64,000 nt of DNA, from NCBI GenBank assembly GCA_934486825.1, contig CAKSQF010000011.1, positions 19,440-83,439 on the forward strand, given 5' to 3'. The translations under genes were made by a program, and so were the position numbers. Positions 16,634 through 26,251 of the stretch are shown here, in pieces (position 1 is the first letter of the stretch; every line of letters starts with the position of its first letter). This stretch comes from an uncultured Eubacteriales bacterium. GTDB lineage: Bacteria; Bacillota; Clostridia; Oscillospirales; CAG-272. The notes beneath the pieces are model-generated. The model saw nothing but the letters and a program-made list of their open reading frames with translations. It made no database searches and was not told where the DNA came from.

Positions 16634-17638
16634 ATGATAAAAGTTGAAAACCTCGGTAAACGGTACGGAGATAAATGGGTGGTCGATCACATCAGCTTCA
16701 CAGTAGGCGAAGGCGAGATCGTCGGATTTCTCGGACCGAACGGTGCGGGAAAGACCACGACCATGTCCATGATAACCGGATTTCTGTCGTCAACAGAGGG
16801 TACGGTGCAGATCGGAGGAATAAATGTGCTTGAAGACCCGATCGGCGCCAAGAAGCAGATCGGATATCTCCCGGAAATTCCTCCGCTCTATATGGAAATG
16901 ACGGTACGGGAATATCTGAACTTCATTTACGATCTGAAGGGCTGTACATTAAAGCGCGACGAGCATCTGAAGGAGATCGCCGAGACGGTACGTGTTGCCG
17001 ACGTTTACAACAGGGTCATACGCAATCTGTCAAAGGGCTACCGTCAGCGTGTCGGAATCGCGCAGGCGCTTGTCGGCAATCCGAAGGTAATCATTTTTGA
17101 CGAACCGACGGTCGGTCTTGATCCCAAACAGATCATTGAGATCAGGAACCTGATAAAGGCGCTCGGAAAGAATCATACGGTAATACTTTCAACCCATATT
17201 CTGCCCGAGGTGCAGGCGGTCTGCGACAGAATAATAATTATAAACAAAGGAAAGATTGTTGCGGACGAGCGTACCGAAGAAATATCAAAGGCGTTCAGTA
17301 CGAACAGAAGGCTGTCTGTCAAGATATGCGGACCGCAGAAGGAAGTGCTTGCGGCAATAAAGGGTATAGCGGGCGTTTCGTATGCCGAGGTGCTCGGAAA
17401 CCACGATCTCGATTCGACATCATATCTGATCGAATCGGAGCCGGGAATAGATGTCAGAAAATCGCTTGTCCGTACCGTTAATTCAGCAGGCTGGACAATG
17501 ATAGGGCTTGAATCGATGGGAGCAAATCTTGAGGATATATTCCTTGCGGTTGTCGATGCGCCCGAGCCTGCCAGAAAGAAACGCCGCAGAGACAGGAATG
17601 TATCAAAGAAAGATGAAACTAAGGAGGGCGGACAGTAA
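16634..17638 (+). CDS. ABC transporter ATP-binding protein (GldA-like)
   Basis: 334 residues with Walker A GPNGAGKTTT, signature LSKGYRQRVG, Walker B VIIFDEPTVGLD and the H-loop STHI. After the ATPase domain (to about 230) comes an ACT-like C-terminal region and a basic tail. It resembles GldA/NosF ATPases of ABC-2 exporters. It heads a six-gene run with overlapping or near-touching genes; the next gene overlaps its stop by one base. Confidence 0.9.
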   Translation: MIKVENLGKRYGDKWVVDHISFTVGEGEIVGFLGPNGAGKTTTMSMITGFLSSTEGTVQIGGINVLEDPIGAKKQIGYLPEIPPLYMEMTVREYLNFIYDLKGCTLKRDEHLKEIAETVRVADVYNRVIRNLSKGYRQRVGIAQALVGNPKVIIFDEPTVGLDPKQIIEIRNLIKALGKNHTVILSTHILPEVQAVCDRIIIINKGKIVADERTEEISKAFSTNRRLSVKICGPQKEVLAAIKGIAGVSYAEVLGNHDLDSTSYLIESEPGIDVRKSLVRTVNSAGWTMIGLESMGANLEDIFLAVVDAPEPARKKRRRDRNVSKKDETKEGGQ

Positions 17639-18345
17639 TGCTTGCCATATATAAAAGGGAACTGCGTTCCTATTTCGTATCCCCGATAGGATATATATTC
17701 GTTGCGATCTTTCTCGCGGCTGCCGGACTTGTTTTCTCCTACTGCACCCTTCAGCGTGGGACAAACTCTTCGGTTTCGGCATATTTTTCACTGCTTCTTG
17801 TGATATACATAGTGGTTTTGCCGCTGCTTACCATGAAGCTTTTTTCGGAGGAAAAGAAAAGCCGTACCGAACAGCTTCTGCTGACGGCGCCTGTCAGTCT
17901 TACCGGAATGGTTACCGCAAAATTCCTTGCGGCATATACCGTTTTTGCCGGAACATATCTCGTTTCCTGCATCGGATTTTTCACGCTTTACAAATACGGA
18001 AGTCCGAACGGTGCGATACTGCTCGGATCGTCGTTTGCGATTCTTCTGGCGGGCGGCGCATGTATCGCAATAGGAGTGTTCATTTCATCGCTTACCGAGA
18101 ATCAGCTCGTTGCCGCACTTGTGACAATGGCGGTAATTATACTCTTTGTTCTTACCTCGGCATTCAACCGCTATATCGACAGCTATGTTATTCGGACAGT
18201 GCTCAGCTGGTTTTCGCTTATGGAGAGACTCACGAATTTCACCTACGGCTATTTTGACGTAAACGCACTTGTGTACTATATTTCACTTTCGTTTGTGTTC
18301 CTTTTCCTTACCGTGCGTGTGTATGAGAAGCGCCGCTGGGCGTGA
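17638..18345 (+). CDS. ABC-2 type permease (GldF-like)
   Basis: 235 residues, six hydrophobic helices, with the EEKKSRTEQLLLTAP cytoplasmic segment characteristic of GldF/NosY-type ABC-2 permeases. It should form the membrane channel with the ATPase encoded just before it. In Bacteroidetes the GldAFG set supports gliding; no gliding genes are here and that role is not implied. Confidence 0.9.
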   Translation: MLAIYKRELRSYFVSPIGYIFVAIFLAAAGLVFSYCTLQRGTNSSVSAYFSLLLVIYIVVLPLLTMKLFSEEKKSRTEQLLLTAPVSLTGMVTAKFLAAYTVFAGTYLVSCIGFFTLYKYGSPNGAILLGSSFAILLAGGACIAIGVFISSLTENQLVAALVTMAVIILFVLTSAFNRYIDSYVIRTVLSWFSLMERLTNFTYGYFDVNALVYYISLSFVFLFLTVRVYEKRRWA

Positions 18346-18386
18346 TTTTCGCAACCTCGGTGAAAAGTCGAAAGGAAATCAACTGT

Positions 18387-20054
18387 ATGAAAGAAAAAAG
18401 AAAGATACTCAGCCGCTCGCTTGCGGCGCTGGTGACGGCAGTGACCGTCGTTGCCGTATTGCTTTTAAATGTTCTTCTGTCTGTCTTTGTGGGTGACAGA
18501 GCGGTGATCGATCTTACAAGCGAAAGATTCAACCGTATTTCGGACGAATCGAAAGGCATGCTCAAGGGTCTTGATCCCGACGAAAATAATTTTACGATAT
18601 ATTTTCTGGCGGATAAGGACGAACTGCAATCGACCGAGCTCGGATATTCGGTTACGGGCGGGGGATCGGAGGGCAGCCTGTGGGGAATGAAATATGTTTA
18701 TGAGCTCGCCAAGGTTTTTGCGGAGAATTACAGCTTTGTCTCGGTAAAGCTTCTCAATATAAAAAAGGACGCCGATAAGCTGGAGCAATTCAGAACGACG
18801 GTCGGAACGAAGCTGACAAAGCAGGATGTAATTATCGACAACTATACCTACGAGACCGACAGTGACGGAAATGCAATCAGAGATGAAAACGGCGAGCCGA
18901 TCATGCATCACAATTTCAGAGTGTGCAAGCGGGATTCGTTTTTCGTGTTCGATTCCGGAACTTCGCGTGTTTATGCCTTTAACGGCGATCTGAGATTCAC
19001 ATCGACAATACTCTCTCTTGCCGGCAAAAACCCGACAGTGTATTTCGTTTTGGGACACGGCGAGGAGGTCGGAGACGAATCGACGCTCGACGCATCAATG
19101 AATTCGGATTACGGCAAGGCAACCGCTCTGCGCGATCTTTTCTTCAGAGCGGGATTTGCAACAAAGAAGATCAATCTCGAAACCGAGTACGAAACGCTTT
19201 TTAAGGATGACAGCGCAAGAATCCTCGTTATATACGGTCCGAAGACCGATTATAAGGGAGCGTATGACGGCGGCACGGATGAAATTGCCGCAGTGCGGAA
19301 ATTTCTCAACGGAATCGACCATAACGCAATGGTGTTCCTCGACAATACCGAAAATCCGCTCTCAAATCTTGAGGAATTTGTCTCGGATTATTTCGGGATA
19401 AACGTCGGTAAGTCGATCGTAAAGGATAACGGGGCGAACAGCCTGTCTCCCGACGGGTATACCTTCATTTCGGATTACGAGACCGATCAGTACAGCATCG
19501 GAATCAATCTGACGGCGCCCTTTTCAAATCTTGAATCAAAGCCGATGGCTGTTTTCGAAAATGCGAGAACCTTTACCATTCTGCCCGCTTTTTCGCAGAA
19601 CGGAGGCTTTTACGACGACAGTACGGTAACGACCACCGGCGCGGTTTTCCGTGCACCCAAAAGCTCGGTGGCGGTTGAAGACGGAAAGCAGGTTGCCGAT
19701 TTCGGCAGCGAAACTCCGTCGGCACTGATGGCACTTTGCCTTACCGATCGCTTCGACGAAAAGAGCAACCAGATAGAGGGCTATATGCTTTTCTGCGGAA
19801 CGAGCGATTTTGCGGCGGATAAGTATGTCAATTCGGCATCCTATTGCAACGCCGATATACTTTACTATACGATGAGACTCATGGGCAGGGAAAATGTGCC
19901 CTTCAGTATAGACTTCAAGGTGATCAAAGGACAGGCACTTGAGAATATTTCAAAGGGAGAGGCGACCGGGCTTACCGTTTTGCTCTGCACGCTTGTTCCC
20001 GCTGTCATGGTCGTACTCGGGACCGTTGTGTTTGTCAAGAGAAGACACAGATAA
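18387..20054 (+). CDS. GldG-like ABC transporter auxiliary protein (copy 1)
   Basis: 555 residues from ATG 18387, preceded by GAAAGGAA; an in-frame ATG at 18342 lacks a site and overlaps the permease. One helix near the N terminus (about 12-33), a large external part, and one helix at the C terminus before an RRHR tail. Segments such as LTSERFNRISDES and VLGHGEE match the GldG (ABC uncharacterised auxiliary) family. It is clearly a paralogue of the next gene. Confidence 0.85.
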   Translation: MKEKRKILSRSLAALVTAVTVVAVLLLNVLLSVFVGDRAVIDLTSERFNRISDESKGMLKGLDPDENNFTIYFLADKDELQSTELGYSVTGGGSEGSLWGMKYVYELAKVFAENYSFVSVKLLNIKKDADKLEQFRTTVGTKLTKQDVIIDNYTYETDSDGNAIRDENGEPIMHHNFRVCKRDSFFVFDSGTSRVYAFNGDLRFTSTILSLAGKNPTVYFVLGHGEEVGDESTLDASMNSDYGKATALRDLFFRAGFATKKINLETEYETLFKDDSARILVIYGPKTDYKGAYDGGTDEIAAVRKFLNGIDHNAMVFLDNTENPLSNLEEFVSDYFGINVGKSIVKDNGANSLSPDGYTFISDYETDQYSIGINLTAPFSNLESKPMAVFENARTFTILPAFSQNGGFYDDSTVTTTGAVFRAPKSSVAVEDGKQVADFGSETPSALMALCLTDRFDEKSNQIEGYMLFCGTSDFAADKYVNSASYCNADILYYTMRLMGRENVPFSIDFKVIKGQALENISKGEATGLTVLLCTLVPAVMVVLGTVVFVKRRHR

Positions 20055-20068
20055 GGAGAAGTGACGCA

Positions 20069-21613
20069 ATGAACTTTTTGAAGAAAAGAAATTTCAGATA
20101 CGGATCATTGGCGGTTCTCCTTACCGTTTCGGTAATTGCCGTGGTCGTTGCGGTCAATCTGATAGTCTCGACGCTCGCAACGAATTTCGGGTGGTTTTTC
20201 GATATGACCTCCGAAAACATGTACGAGCTGTCGGACGAAAGCAAGAAGCTGCTTGACCGCGTTGATAAGAACAGTGATGTCACGGTTTATTTTCTGACCG
20301 AGCCGGACAGGCTGACATCGGGTGTTCAGTCGTCAAATTACTTCGGACAGGCGACCGCATGGGGAATGAAGCCGATACATGAGATAGCAACCGAAATATC
20401 GGCGGGCTATCCGTTTGTTAAGATCGAATATCTGAACTATGCAAAAAATCCGCAGAAACTGCGGGAGATAACAGGCAAGGATTATGACGGCATAACCTTC
20501 CAGAGCACGCAGATTATCGTTGACAGCGTGAGCCGGACAACCGGTACGGACGGAACCGTCTATGATACCGCACATAATTACAGAATATTCAGCAGGGACG
20601 CGTTTTACACCTTCGGAGAAGCGGGAAATGTTTCGTCGTTTTGCGGCGATTACAGATTTGCCGCCGCAATCGGATCGCTGACTCTTCCGAACGGTTCGGC
20701 ACCCGTCGCCTATTTCATAACCGGACACGGTGAAAAGGTCGGAAGCTATGACAGCGGTTCGACCGAAAAAAACACCGATTATTCAAGCGCTCAGTCGCTT
20801 TATCAGATACTCCGCGACTGCGGATACGATATCAGAAAGATCGATCTGAAATATGAGGATTTCGGGAAAGAGGACGACGCGCTTGCTGTTGTGTATTCTC
20901 CTTCGACCGATTTTCTTGCTCCCGAAAATTCGGACAGCTTCAACGAAACAGAAAAGCTGAATCTGTTTTTGAAGGAAAAAAATCATTCGCTTATGGTTTT
21001 CCTTGATCCGGGAACGAGGAAGCTTTCAAATCTTGAGAATTTTCTGAAAGAAAAATGCGGCGTTACGGCGGTCGATGCAAAGGTCGCCGACGACGGAGCA
21101 AATGCGGTTTCGGTGGACAGACTGTCGTTTGCCGGAAAAGCGGGCGGAGCATCGGTTGCATCGCGGATAGCAGGCGGATATGCCGCCGATAAAAAGGTAA
21201 TATTTTCATCGGTACGACCGCTGATTATCGACAATGATGCGAAATCAACATCGGCAATATACGAGGTTCCCGACAGTGTTTCGGATAAAGAGCTGCTCGG
21301 TGCCGCACTCATGACGCTTACCGAAACCGAGAGCGGATCGCAGATTGCGATATGCGGGACCTCGGACTTTGTCGGTGACAGTTATACCGGCAATCCCGAT
21401 TATGCAAACCGCGAGGTCATGCTTGAAACGGTTGCGGGCATTTCGGAGGCGGCAAGAGTACCGACCGGAGTATCGTTCAAGACCGTTATGACAGACAGGC
21501 TTGACATAACCAACAGACAGGCATTTATACTGACAGTAGTGCTTTCGGCAGGAATACCGCTTGTTTTTGCCTGTGCGGGAATCATTGTGTATTTGAGGAG
21601 GAGATATTCTTGA
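20069..21613 (+). CDS. GldG-like ABC transporter auxiliary protein (copy 2)
   Basis: 514 residues with the same plan as its neighbour: N-terminal helix, external domain, C-terminal helix and RRRYS tail. Shared segments include MTSENMYELSDESKKLL, AWGMKPIHEIA and FITGHGEKVG, each aligning with copy 1, so the pair arose by tandem duplication. It begins 15 bases after copy 1 and its stop overlaps the next start. Confidence 0.85.
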   Translation: MNFLKKRNFRYGSLAVLLTVSVIAVVVAVNLIVSTLATNFGWFFDMTSENMYELSDESKKLLDRVDKNSDVTVYFLTEPDRLTSGVQSSNYFGQATAWGMKPIHEIATEISAGYPFVKIEYLNYAKNPQKLREITGKDYDGITFQSTQIIVDSVSRTTGTDGTVYDTAHNYRIFSRDAFYTFGEAGNVSSFCGDYRFAAAIGSLTLPNGSAPVAYFITGHGEKVGSYDSGSTEKNTDYSSAQSLYQILRDCGYDIRKIDLKYEDFGKEDDALAVVYSPSTDFLAPENSDSFNETEKLNLFLKEKNHSLMVFLDPGTRKLSNLENFLKEKCGVTAVDAKVADDGANAVSVDRLSFAGKAGGASVASRIAGGYAADKKVIFSSVRPLIIDNDAKSTSAIYEVPDSVSDKELLGAALMTLTETESGSQIAICGTSDFVGDSYTGNPDYANREVMLETVAGISEAARVPTGVSFKTVMTDRLDITNRQAFILTVVLSAGIPLVFACAGIIVYLRRRYS

Positions 21614-23475
21614 ACACAGCAAAAGAACGAAAAAAGAATTTTCTTTCCGGACAAAAGGGACTGATTATAGGACTTGCGGTATCATTTGCGGTACTGCTTC
21701 TCGGATACTTCTTTATAATTCGTCCGCTCCTGAAGGATGACAAGAAGCCCGCGGGCAGTACGACCTCGCTTATATGGGAGGATGAACGGCTTGTTTCGGG
21801 CAATCAGCTGCTGCTCTATCCGGCTATCGCCGAGAACAATATCAATACAATAAAGATTCATAATCCGGATAATGATCCGAGGTATGTCGATTGGGGCTTT
21901 TTCTATAACAAGGACGAGGACGAGAGCAAAAATCTCGATGCGGATTCTTATTATCTGACCGGCTATGAATATGCCGCGTTCAAAAAAGAGTCCTTTTCCT
22001 ATACGGCAATGGCGATAGGAACCGTGTACTGCTCGGCGAGAATAGAAGATCACTGTACCGATTTTTCGGCATACGGTCTTGATTATACCGATATAAACGA
22101 GAAAAAATATGTTGTGGTAACCACGCGTGACGGTGTAAGTCATACGATCGTGTTCGGCGACAAACTGCCGTCGGGCTCGGGATATTATGTGCGCAGTATA
22201 GATGAAAACGATATGCTTGATCCCGAAACGTCAAAGAGTACCGGCGAGCGGAAGGTGCGCGACTCGGTCTATATACTGACCGACGTTTATACATCAAACA
22301 CATTGCTGTCAACTCCGATGAATCTGACGACGCCCGTGCTCGGCTTTCCGGCAAATACAAACTCGCGCCTGCAGGCGTTTGCACTCTGGATCGACGAGGA
22401 CAAATATTATACCGATAAGCTTGATGAAAACGGAAATGTGGTGAAGGATGAAAACGGAAATCCGGTAAAGACACTGTCGCCGGCGATATATGCAAGACCG
22501 ACAGACGTTTCGTCAAAGAACCCGTTTGCGGTTTTCGGCGGAATGTCGGTCTACGATATTGTCAGACCTTCCGGGTACTATTCATCTTCCTCTCTTGAAG
22601 ACCTGATCGATCTGTTTGAGGATTTTCAGGGTTCAAGCGTCGTCGAAATGGCAAAGGAGATGACTGACAGCAATGGCGAATCCTACTACGGCTTTGAAAA
22701 GGAACTTTTGAAAAAGTACGGTCTTGACGATCCGTATTATATGTTGCTCTACCGTTCCAACAGTATCGATAACTATGTCTATTTCAGCAGACTTATTGAC
22801 GGTGAATATTATTATGCGTATTCGCTGACATTCAACGTGATATGCAAGGTCGATATCTCAAAAGCATATTTCCTTTCATGGGATCTGAAAAAATTCATAT
22901 CAAGCTCGGTGTTCTATCTCCAGATAGGAAACTGTAAATCGATAGAGATAACCGGAAACTATTTCGACCTCGGTGTGGATAACGACAGTCGTAAGGGAGA
23001 GCAGAATGTCAACCTGAAATTCAGACTTGACGGAAGCGGTAAGACTCTTAAGGTGATCGAAGTAAACTCGGGCAGATCGATCGATGTCAAAAATTTCAGA
23101 CAGTTTTACAGAATACTTGCCGATGTGGCATTGCGTGAACAGGTGGATGACGCGCTTGCGAAAGAGGCGATGAAGCAGGATCCGATCGCAACCGTCAGGG
23201 TTGTGACTGCCGAAAGCATTGTCTATAAAAAGGATTCGTCGGGAAATGATACCGATGAAATCGATTTCACAAGACCGAGCGTGACCAAGGTTTTCAGATT
23301 CTATAAGCTGACAAACGGAAGAGTGCTTCTGACTATCGAAGATATAGACGAAAACGGAAAATCTTCCGGGGAGACGGGAAGCTTTTATCTTGTAACAGGC
23401 TCTGTCCACAAGATGCTCGGTGCCGCACTCGATGTGTATAACGGTATTGATGTTGATAATATCACAAGGGGATAA
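21610..23475 (+). CDS. DUF4340 domain membrane-anchored protein
   Basis: 621 residues starting at TTG 21610, with GAGGAGGAG just upstream and a 4-base overlap (TTGA) with the preceding stop. One N-terminal helix (about 19-40) and a large external beta-rich domain. DUF4340 proteins commonly accompany GldG in such ABC loci; the substrate is unknown. Family assignment rests on order, topology and the SAYGLDYTD-like segment, so it is moderate. Confidence 0.75.
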   Translation: MNTAKERKKNFLSGQKGLIIGLAVSFAVLLLGYFFIIRPLLKDDKKPAGSTTSLIWEDERLVSGNQLLLYPAIAENNINTIKIHNPDNDPRYVDWGFFYNKDEDESKNLDADSYYLTGYEYAAFKKESFSYTAMAIGTVYCSARIEDHCTDFSAYGLDYTDINEKKYVVVTTRDGVSHTIVFGDKLPSGSGYYVRSIDENDMLDPETSKSTGERKVRDSVYILTDVYTSNTLLSTPMNLTTPVLGFPANTNSRLQAFALWIDEDKYYTDKLDENGNVVKDENGNPVKTLSPAIYARPTDVSSKNPFAVFGGMSVYDIVRPSGYYSSSSLEDLIDLFEDFQGSSVVEMAKEMTDSNGESYYGFEKELLKKYGLDDPYYMLLYRSNSIDNYVYFSRLIDGEYYYAYSLTFNVICKVDISKAYFLSWDLKKFISSSVFYLQIGNCKSIEITGNYFDLGVDNDSRKGEQNVNLKFRLDGSGKTLKVIEVNSGRSIDVKNFRQFYRILADVALREQVDDALAKEAMKQDPIATVRVVTAESIVYKKDSSGNDTDEIDFTRPSVTKVFRFYKLTNGRVLLTIEDIDENGKSSGETGSFYLVTGSVHKMLGAALDVYNGIDVDNITRG

Positions 23476-23478
23476 GCG

Positions 23479-24444
23479 ATGAAGAAAAATATTTGCTTCC
23501 TTTGTATTCTGATCGTGATCGCATTGCTCCTGCCCGGATGTTCGGCGGGTAAGACGGTAATGAAGATCGGAAAGCTGAATGTCTCTTATGATATGCTGAG
23601 ATATTTCACAAAGAACTATATGAACGGGTATGACGGAGTTAGCGAAGAAAGTTTCAGAACCGACGATGGACTTCGTAAAAAGCTTGATGATAATGTTCTT
23701 TCGTCTCTCAGGGAGCTTGCCGCATACGTAACGCTTGCCGATAAATACGGGGTGAAGCTCGACAGAGACGATAAGAGTACGGTCGATGGCAAGATTGCCG
23801 ATATGAAAGCCGAATACAGCGATACCAAGGCTTATAAAAAGGGACTGGAGGAAGCGTATGCTACCGAGGCGGTCATACGTCGGATATATGAAATACAGCT
23901 CCTTTGCGATAAGCTTTACGATCGCCTTACAGACGGAAGCGACGACGCGTTCAGGTCGGATAACGAAACAATCGAAAAGGATATAGCCGACGGCAACTGG
24001 TTTTCGGCTGAATATATACTGATAACATATTCGTCGGAGGATAAGGAAAGCAGAAGAGAATACGCCGAAAAAATGCTTGAGGGCATGGATAAAAACAAGT
24101 CGCTCCGTGACCTGTATGATAAAAACAGTACCGTTTACGGGCTTGGAATATCATACGCCAGGATCGATGCGTTTACCTATACCCAGCAGAAGGAGTATTT
24201 CGAAAAAGCGGTCTGCGCACTTGAGGTCGGTCAGACAAGCGGGGTCACGGATACTGTTGACGGCTTTCTGATAGTCCGCAGACTGGAACTGTCACAGGCG
24301 TATATCGAGGATAAATTCATATCCGTTTTCTGCGTCGGCTATCTTGAGAGAGAATTTTTCAATCTCGTGGAGAAGACGGCGGGAGAGCTTGAAATCAGCT
24401 GTTCCAAGGGATATGAGAATATAAATTTCTGCGATATCGAATAA
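23479..24444 (+). CDS. PrsA/SurA-like peptidyl-prolyl isomerase lipoprotein
   Basis: 321 residues. Signal peptide with lipobox LPGC (Cys about residue 22). The start of the mature part, KIGKLNVSYDMLRYF, is like the N-terminal chaperone domain of PrsA/SurA foldases. The region at about 170-270 (SAEYILITYSSED ... LEVGQTSGVTDTVDGFLIVRRLE) follows the parvulin pattern, though some conserved positions have drifted, so isomerase activity is uncertain. Three bases after the DUF4340 gene and last in the operon. Confidence 0.72.
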   Translation: MKKNICFLCILIVIALLLPGCSAGKTVMKIGKLNVSYDMLRYFTKNYMNGYDGVSEESFRTDDGLRKKLDDNVLSSLRELAAYVTLADKYGVKLDRDDKSTVDGKIADMKAEYSDTKAYKKGLEEAYATEAVIRRIYEIQLLCDKLYDRLTDGSDDAFRSDNETIEKDIADGNWFSAEYILITYSSEDKESRREYAEKMLEGMDKNKSLRDLYDKNSTVYGLGISYARIDAFTYTQQKEYFEKAVCALEVGQTSGVTDTVDGFLIVRRLELSQAYIEDKFISVFCVGYLEREFFNLVEKTAGELEISCSKGYENINFCDIE

Positions 24445-24446
24445 TC

Positions 24447-24521
24447 CGAAAACAAAAAGCGAATATGCGGATGAAGTGTTTTCGGACTTTGGGTGCCGAT
24501 CTTCTTTGAGAAGGTCGGCAC
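24447..24521 (+). promoter_or_regulatory. two-hairpin leader of the UPF0237 gene
   Basis: TCCGAAAAC (24447-24455) pairs with GTTTTCGGA (24478-24486), and GTGCCGATCTTCT (24493-24505) pairs with AGAAGGTCGGCAC (24509-24521) with one G-U pair and loop TTG. No T tract follows either, so this looks like a structured leader rather than a terminator. It matches no riboswitch that I know. Confidence 0.4.
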
Positions 24522-24549
24522 GAATATAAAGAAAGGAATGGTCATAAGA

Positions 24550-24819
24550 ATGAAAGCAGTAATTACCGTAACGGGCAAGGACGGCGTCGGTATAGTCGCA
24601 AAGACGAGTACAATGTGCGCGGAGTACGGAGTAAACATAGTTGATATATCCCAGAGCGTGCTCGGGGAGTATTTCGCGATGATAATGATTGCCGATATAA
24701 GCGGTATGACATTGCCGTTCAGCAGCTTCGTCGATAAGGCAAGAGACCTCGGAACTTCCTGCGGGCTTTCCATATCGGTGATGCACGAAGAAATCTTCAA
24801 CACAATGCACCATATATGA
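24550..24819 (+). CDS. ACT-domain protein, UPF0237 family
   Basis: 89 residues, the usual length for UPF0237: a lone ACT domain with [14 protein letters not shown] and a following amphipathic helix. ACT domains bind small ligands such as amino acids. I start at ATG 24550 to match the family; ATG 24538 is immediately against the AAAGGA site. Paired with the next gene, a conserved two-gene unit whose role is not established. Confidence 0.9.
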   Translation: MKAVITVTGKDGVGIVAKTSTMCAEYGVNIVDISQSVLGEYFAMIMIADISGMTLPFSSFVDKARDLGTSCGLSISVMHEEIFNTMHHI

Positions 24820-24832
24820 GAGGCGACCGACA

Positions 24833-26197
24833 ATGCAAATGATAACAAGACAGGATATTCTTGAGACAATCAATATGATCCGTTCGGAAAATCTCGATAT
24901 CCGGACTATAACAATGGGTATATCGCTGTTCGACTGCGTGTCGGACGATGTCGGGAGACTGTGCGATAATATTTACGATAAGATAACATCAAGGGCAGAG
25001 CATCTGGTGCAAACAGGTGAAGATATCGCAAAAATGTACGGGATACCGATTATAAATAAGCGTGTATCGATAACTCCCGTTTCGCTTATAGGCGGAAAAG
25101 CCTCACCGGATGAATATGTGAGAATCGCAAAAACACTTGACCGCGCCGCAAAGACGCTCGGTATAAACTTTATCGGAGGCTATACGGCGCTTGTGCAGAA
25201 GGGAATGTCGTCAAATGCGGCGGCGCTCCTCGATTCGGTGCCGCAGGCACTTGCCGAAACCGATTATCTTTGTTCATCGGTAAACGCCGCATCAACCAAA
25301 GCAGGCATCAATATGGATGCAATAATAAAATGCGGAGAGATAATAAAAAGAACCGCAGAGCTGACGTCGGATAATGATTGCCTCGGATGTGCGAAGTTCG
25401 TTGTTTTCGCAAATGCGCCCGAGGACAACCCGTTCATGGCGGGTGCGTTCAACGGAATGGGTGAGCCCGAAACGGTCATCAATGTGGGTGTGTCCGGTCC
25501 GGGTGTTGTTGCGTCGGCGATAAAGCGTGCGGGAGACTGCGATCTGTCCGAGCTTGCCGAAACGGTAAAGCGGACGGCATTCAAGATAACAAGAGTCGGA
25601 CAGCTCGTCGCAAGAGAAGCCGCTGACAGGCTCGGGGTGCCGTTCGGAATAGTCGATCTGTCGCTTGCACCGACTCCCGCAATCGGTGACAGCGTTGCGA
25701 GAGTGCTCGAAGAAATGGGACTTGAAAGATGCGGAGGCTGGGGGACAACGGCTTGTCTGGCACTGCTCAACGATGCGGTGAAAAAGGGCGGAGTTATGGC
25801 GTCCTCTCATGTCGGCGGACTTTCGGGTGCGTTTATTCCGGTGTCCGAGGATGAGGGAATGATATCCGCGGCATCCTGCGGCGCACTGACACTGAGTAAG
25901 CTTGAAGCGATGACCGCGGTCTGCTCTGTGGGACTTGATATGATCGCGGTTCCCGGGGATATCCCGACAGACGTCATATGCGGAATAATCGCCGATGAGT
26001 TGTCAATAGGGGTTGTGAACACCAAGACCACGGCGGTAAGAATAATTCCCGCAATCGGCAAAAACGTCGGCGAAAATGTCAGCTTCGGCGGACTTCTCGG
26101 TGAGGCGCCGGTAATGGACGTTCTGAGATACAGCCCGTCCCGCTTTATACATCGCGGCGGTCGTATTCCCGCACCGATCCAGTCGCTTAAAAACTGA
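24833..26197 (+). CDS. PFL family protein, UPF0210/DUF711
   Basis: 454 residues, full length. N terminus [10 protein letters not shown], then [15 protein letters not shown] and [18 protein letters not shown] segments and a [10 protein letters not shown] region are typical of UPF0210 proteins, which have a pyruvate-formate-lyase-like fold without a known activity. It starts 13 bases after the ACT-domain gene; the ACT protein may be its regulatory partner. Confidence 0.93.
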   Translation: MQMITRQDILETINMIRSENLDIRTITMGISLFDCVSDDVGRLCDNIYDKITSRAEHLVQTGEDIAKMYGIPIINKRVSITPVSLIGGKASPDEYVRIAKTLDRAAKTLGINFIGGYTALVQKGMSSNAAALLDSVPQALAETDYLCSSVNAASTKAGINMDAIIKCGEIIKRTAELTSDNDCLGCAKFVVFANAPEDNPFMAGAFNGMGEPETVINVGVSGPGVVASAIKRAGDCDLSELAETVKRTAFKITRVGQLVAREAADRLGVPFGIVDLSLAPTPAIGDSVARVLEEMGLERCGGWGTTACLALLNDAVKKGGVMASSHVGGLSGAFIPVSEDEGMISAASCGALTLSKLEAMTAVCSVGLDMIAVPGDIPTDVICGIIADELSIGVVNTKTTAVRIIPAIGKNVGENVSFGGLLGEAPVMDVLRYSPSRFIHRGGRIPAPIQSLKN

Positions 26198-26206
26198 AAC
26201 AGAAAT

Positions 26207-26245
26207 AAAAAATCACGGAAGCAATTATTGCTTCCGTGATTTTTT
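26207..26245. terminator. bidirectional terminator between UPF0210 and spoIID-like genes
   Basis: A perfect 18-bp stem (starting AAAAAATCACGGAAGCAA) with loop TTA, lying between convergent stop codons, with T runs on both strands. Confidence 0.93.
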
Positions 26246-26251
26246 CGGTCG

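Noticed and set aside
16634..21613. A gliding-motility system based on GldA/F/G similarity
   Set aside because: The other gliding genes are absent and the host is Firmicute-like; the similarity is to a general ABC family.
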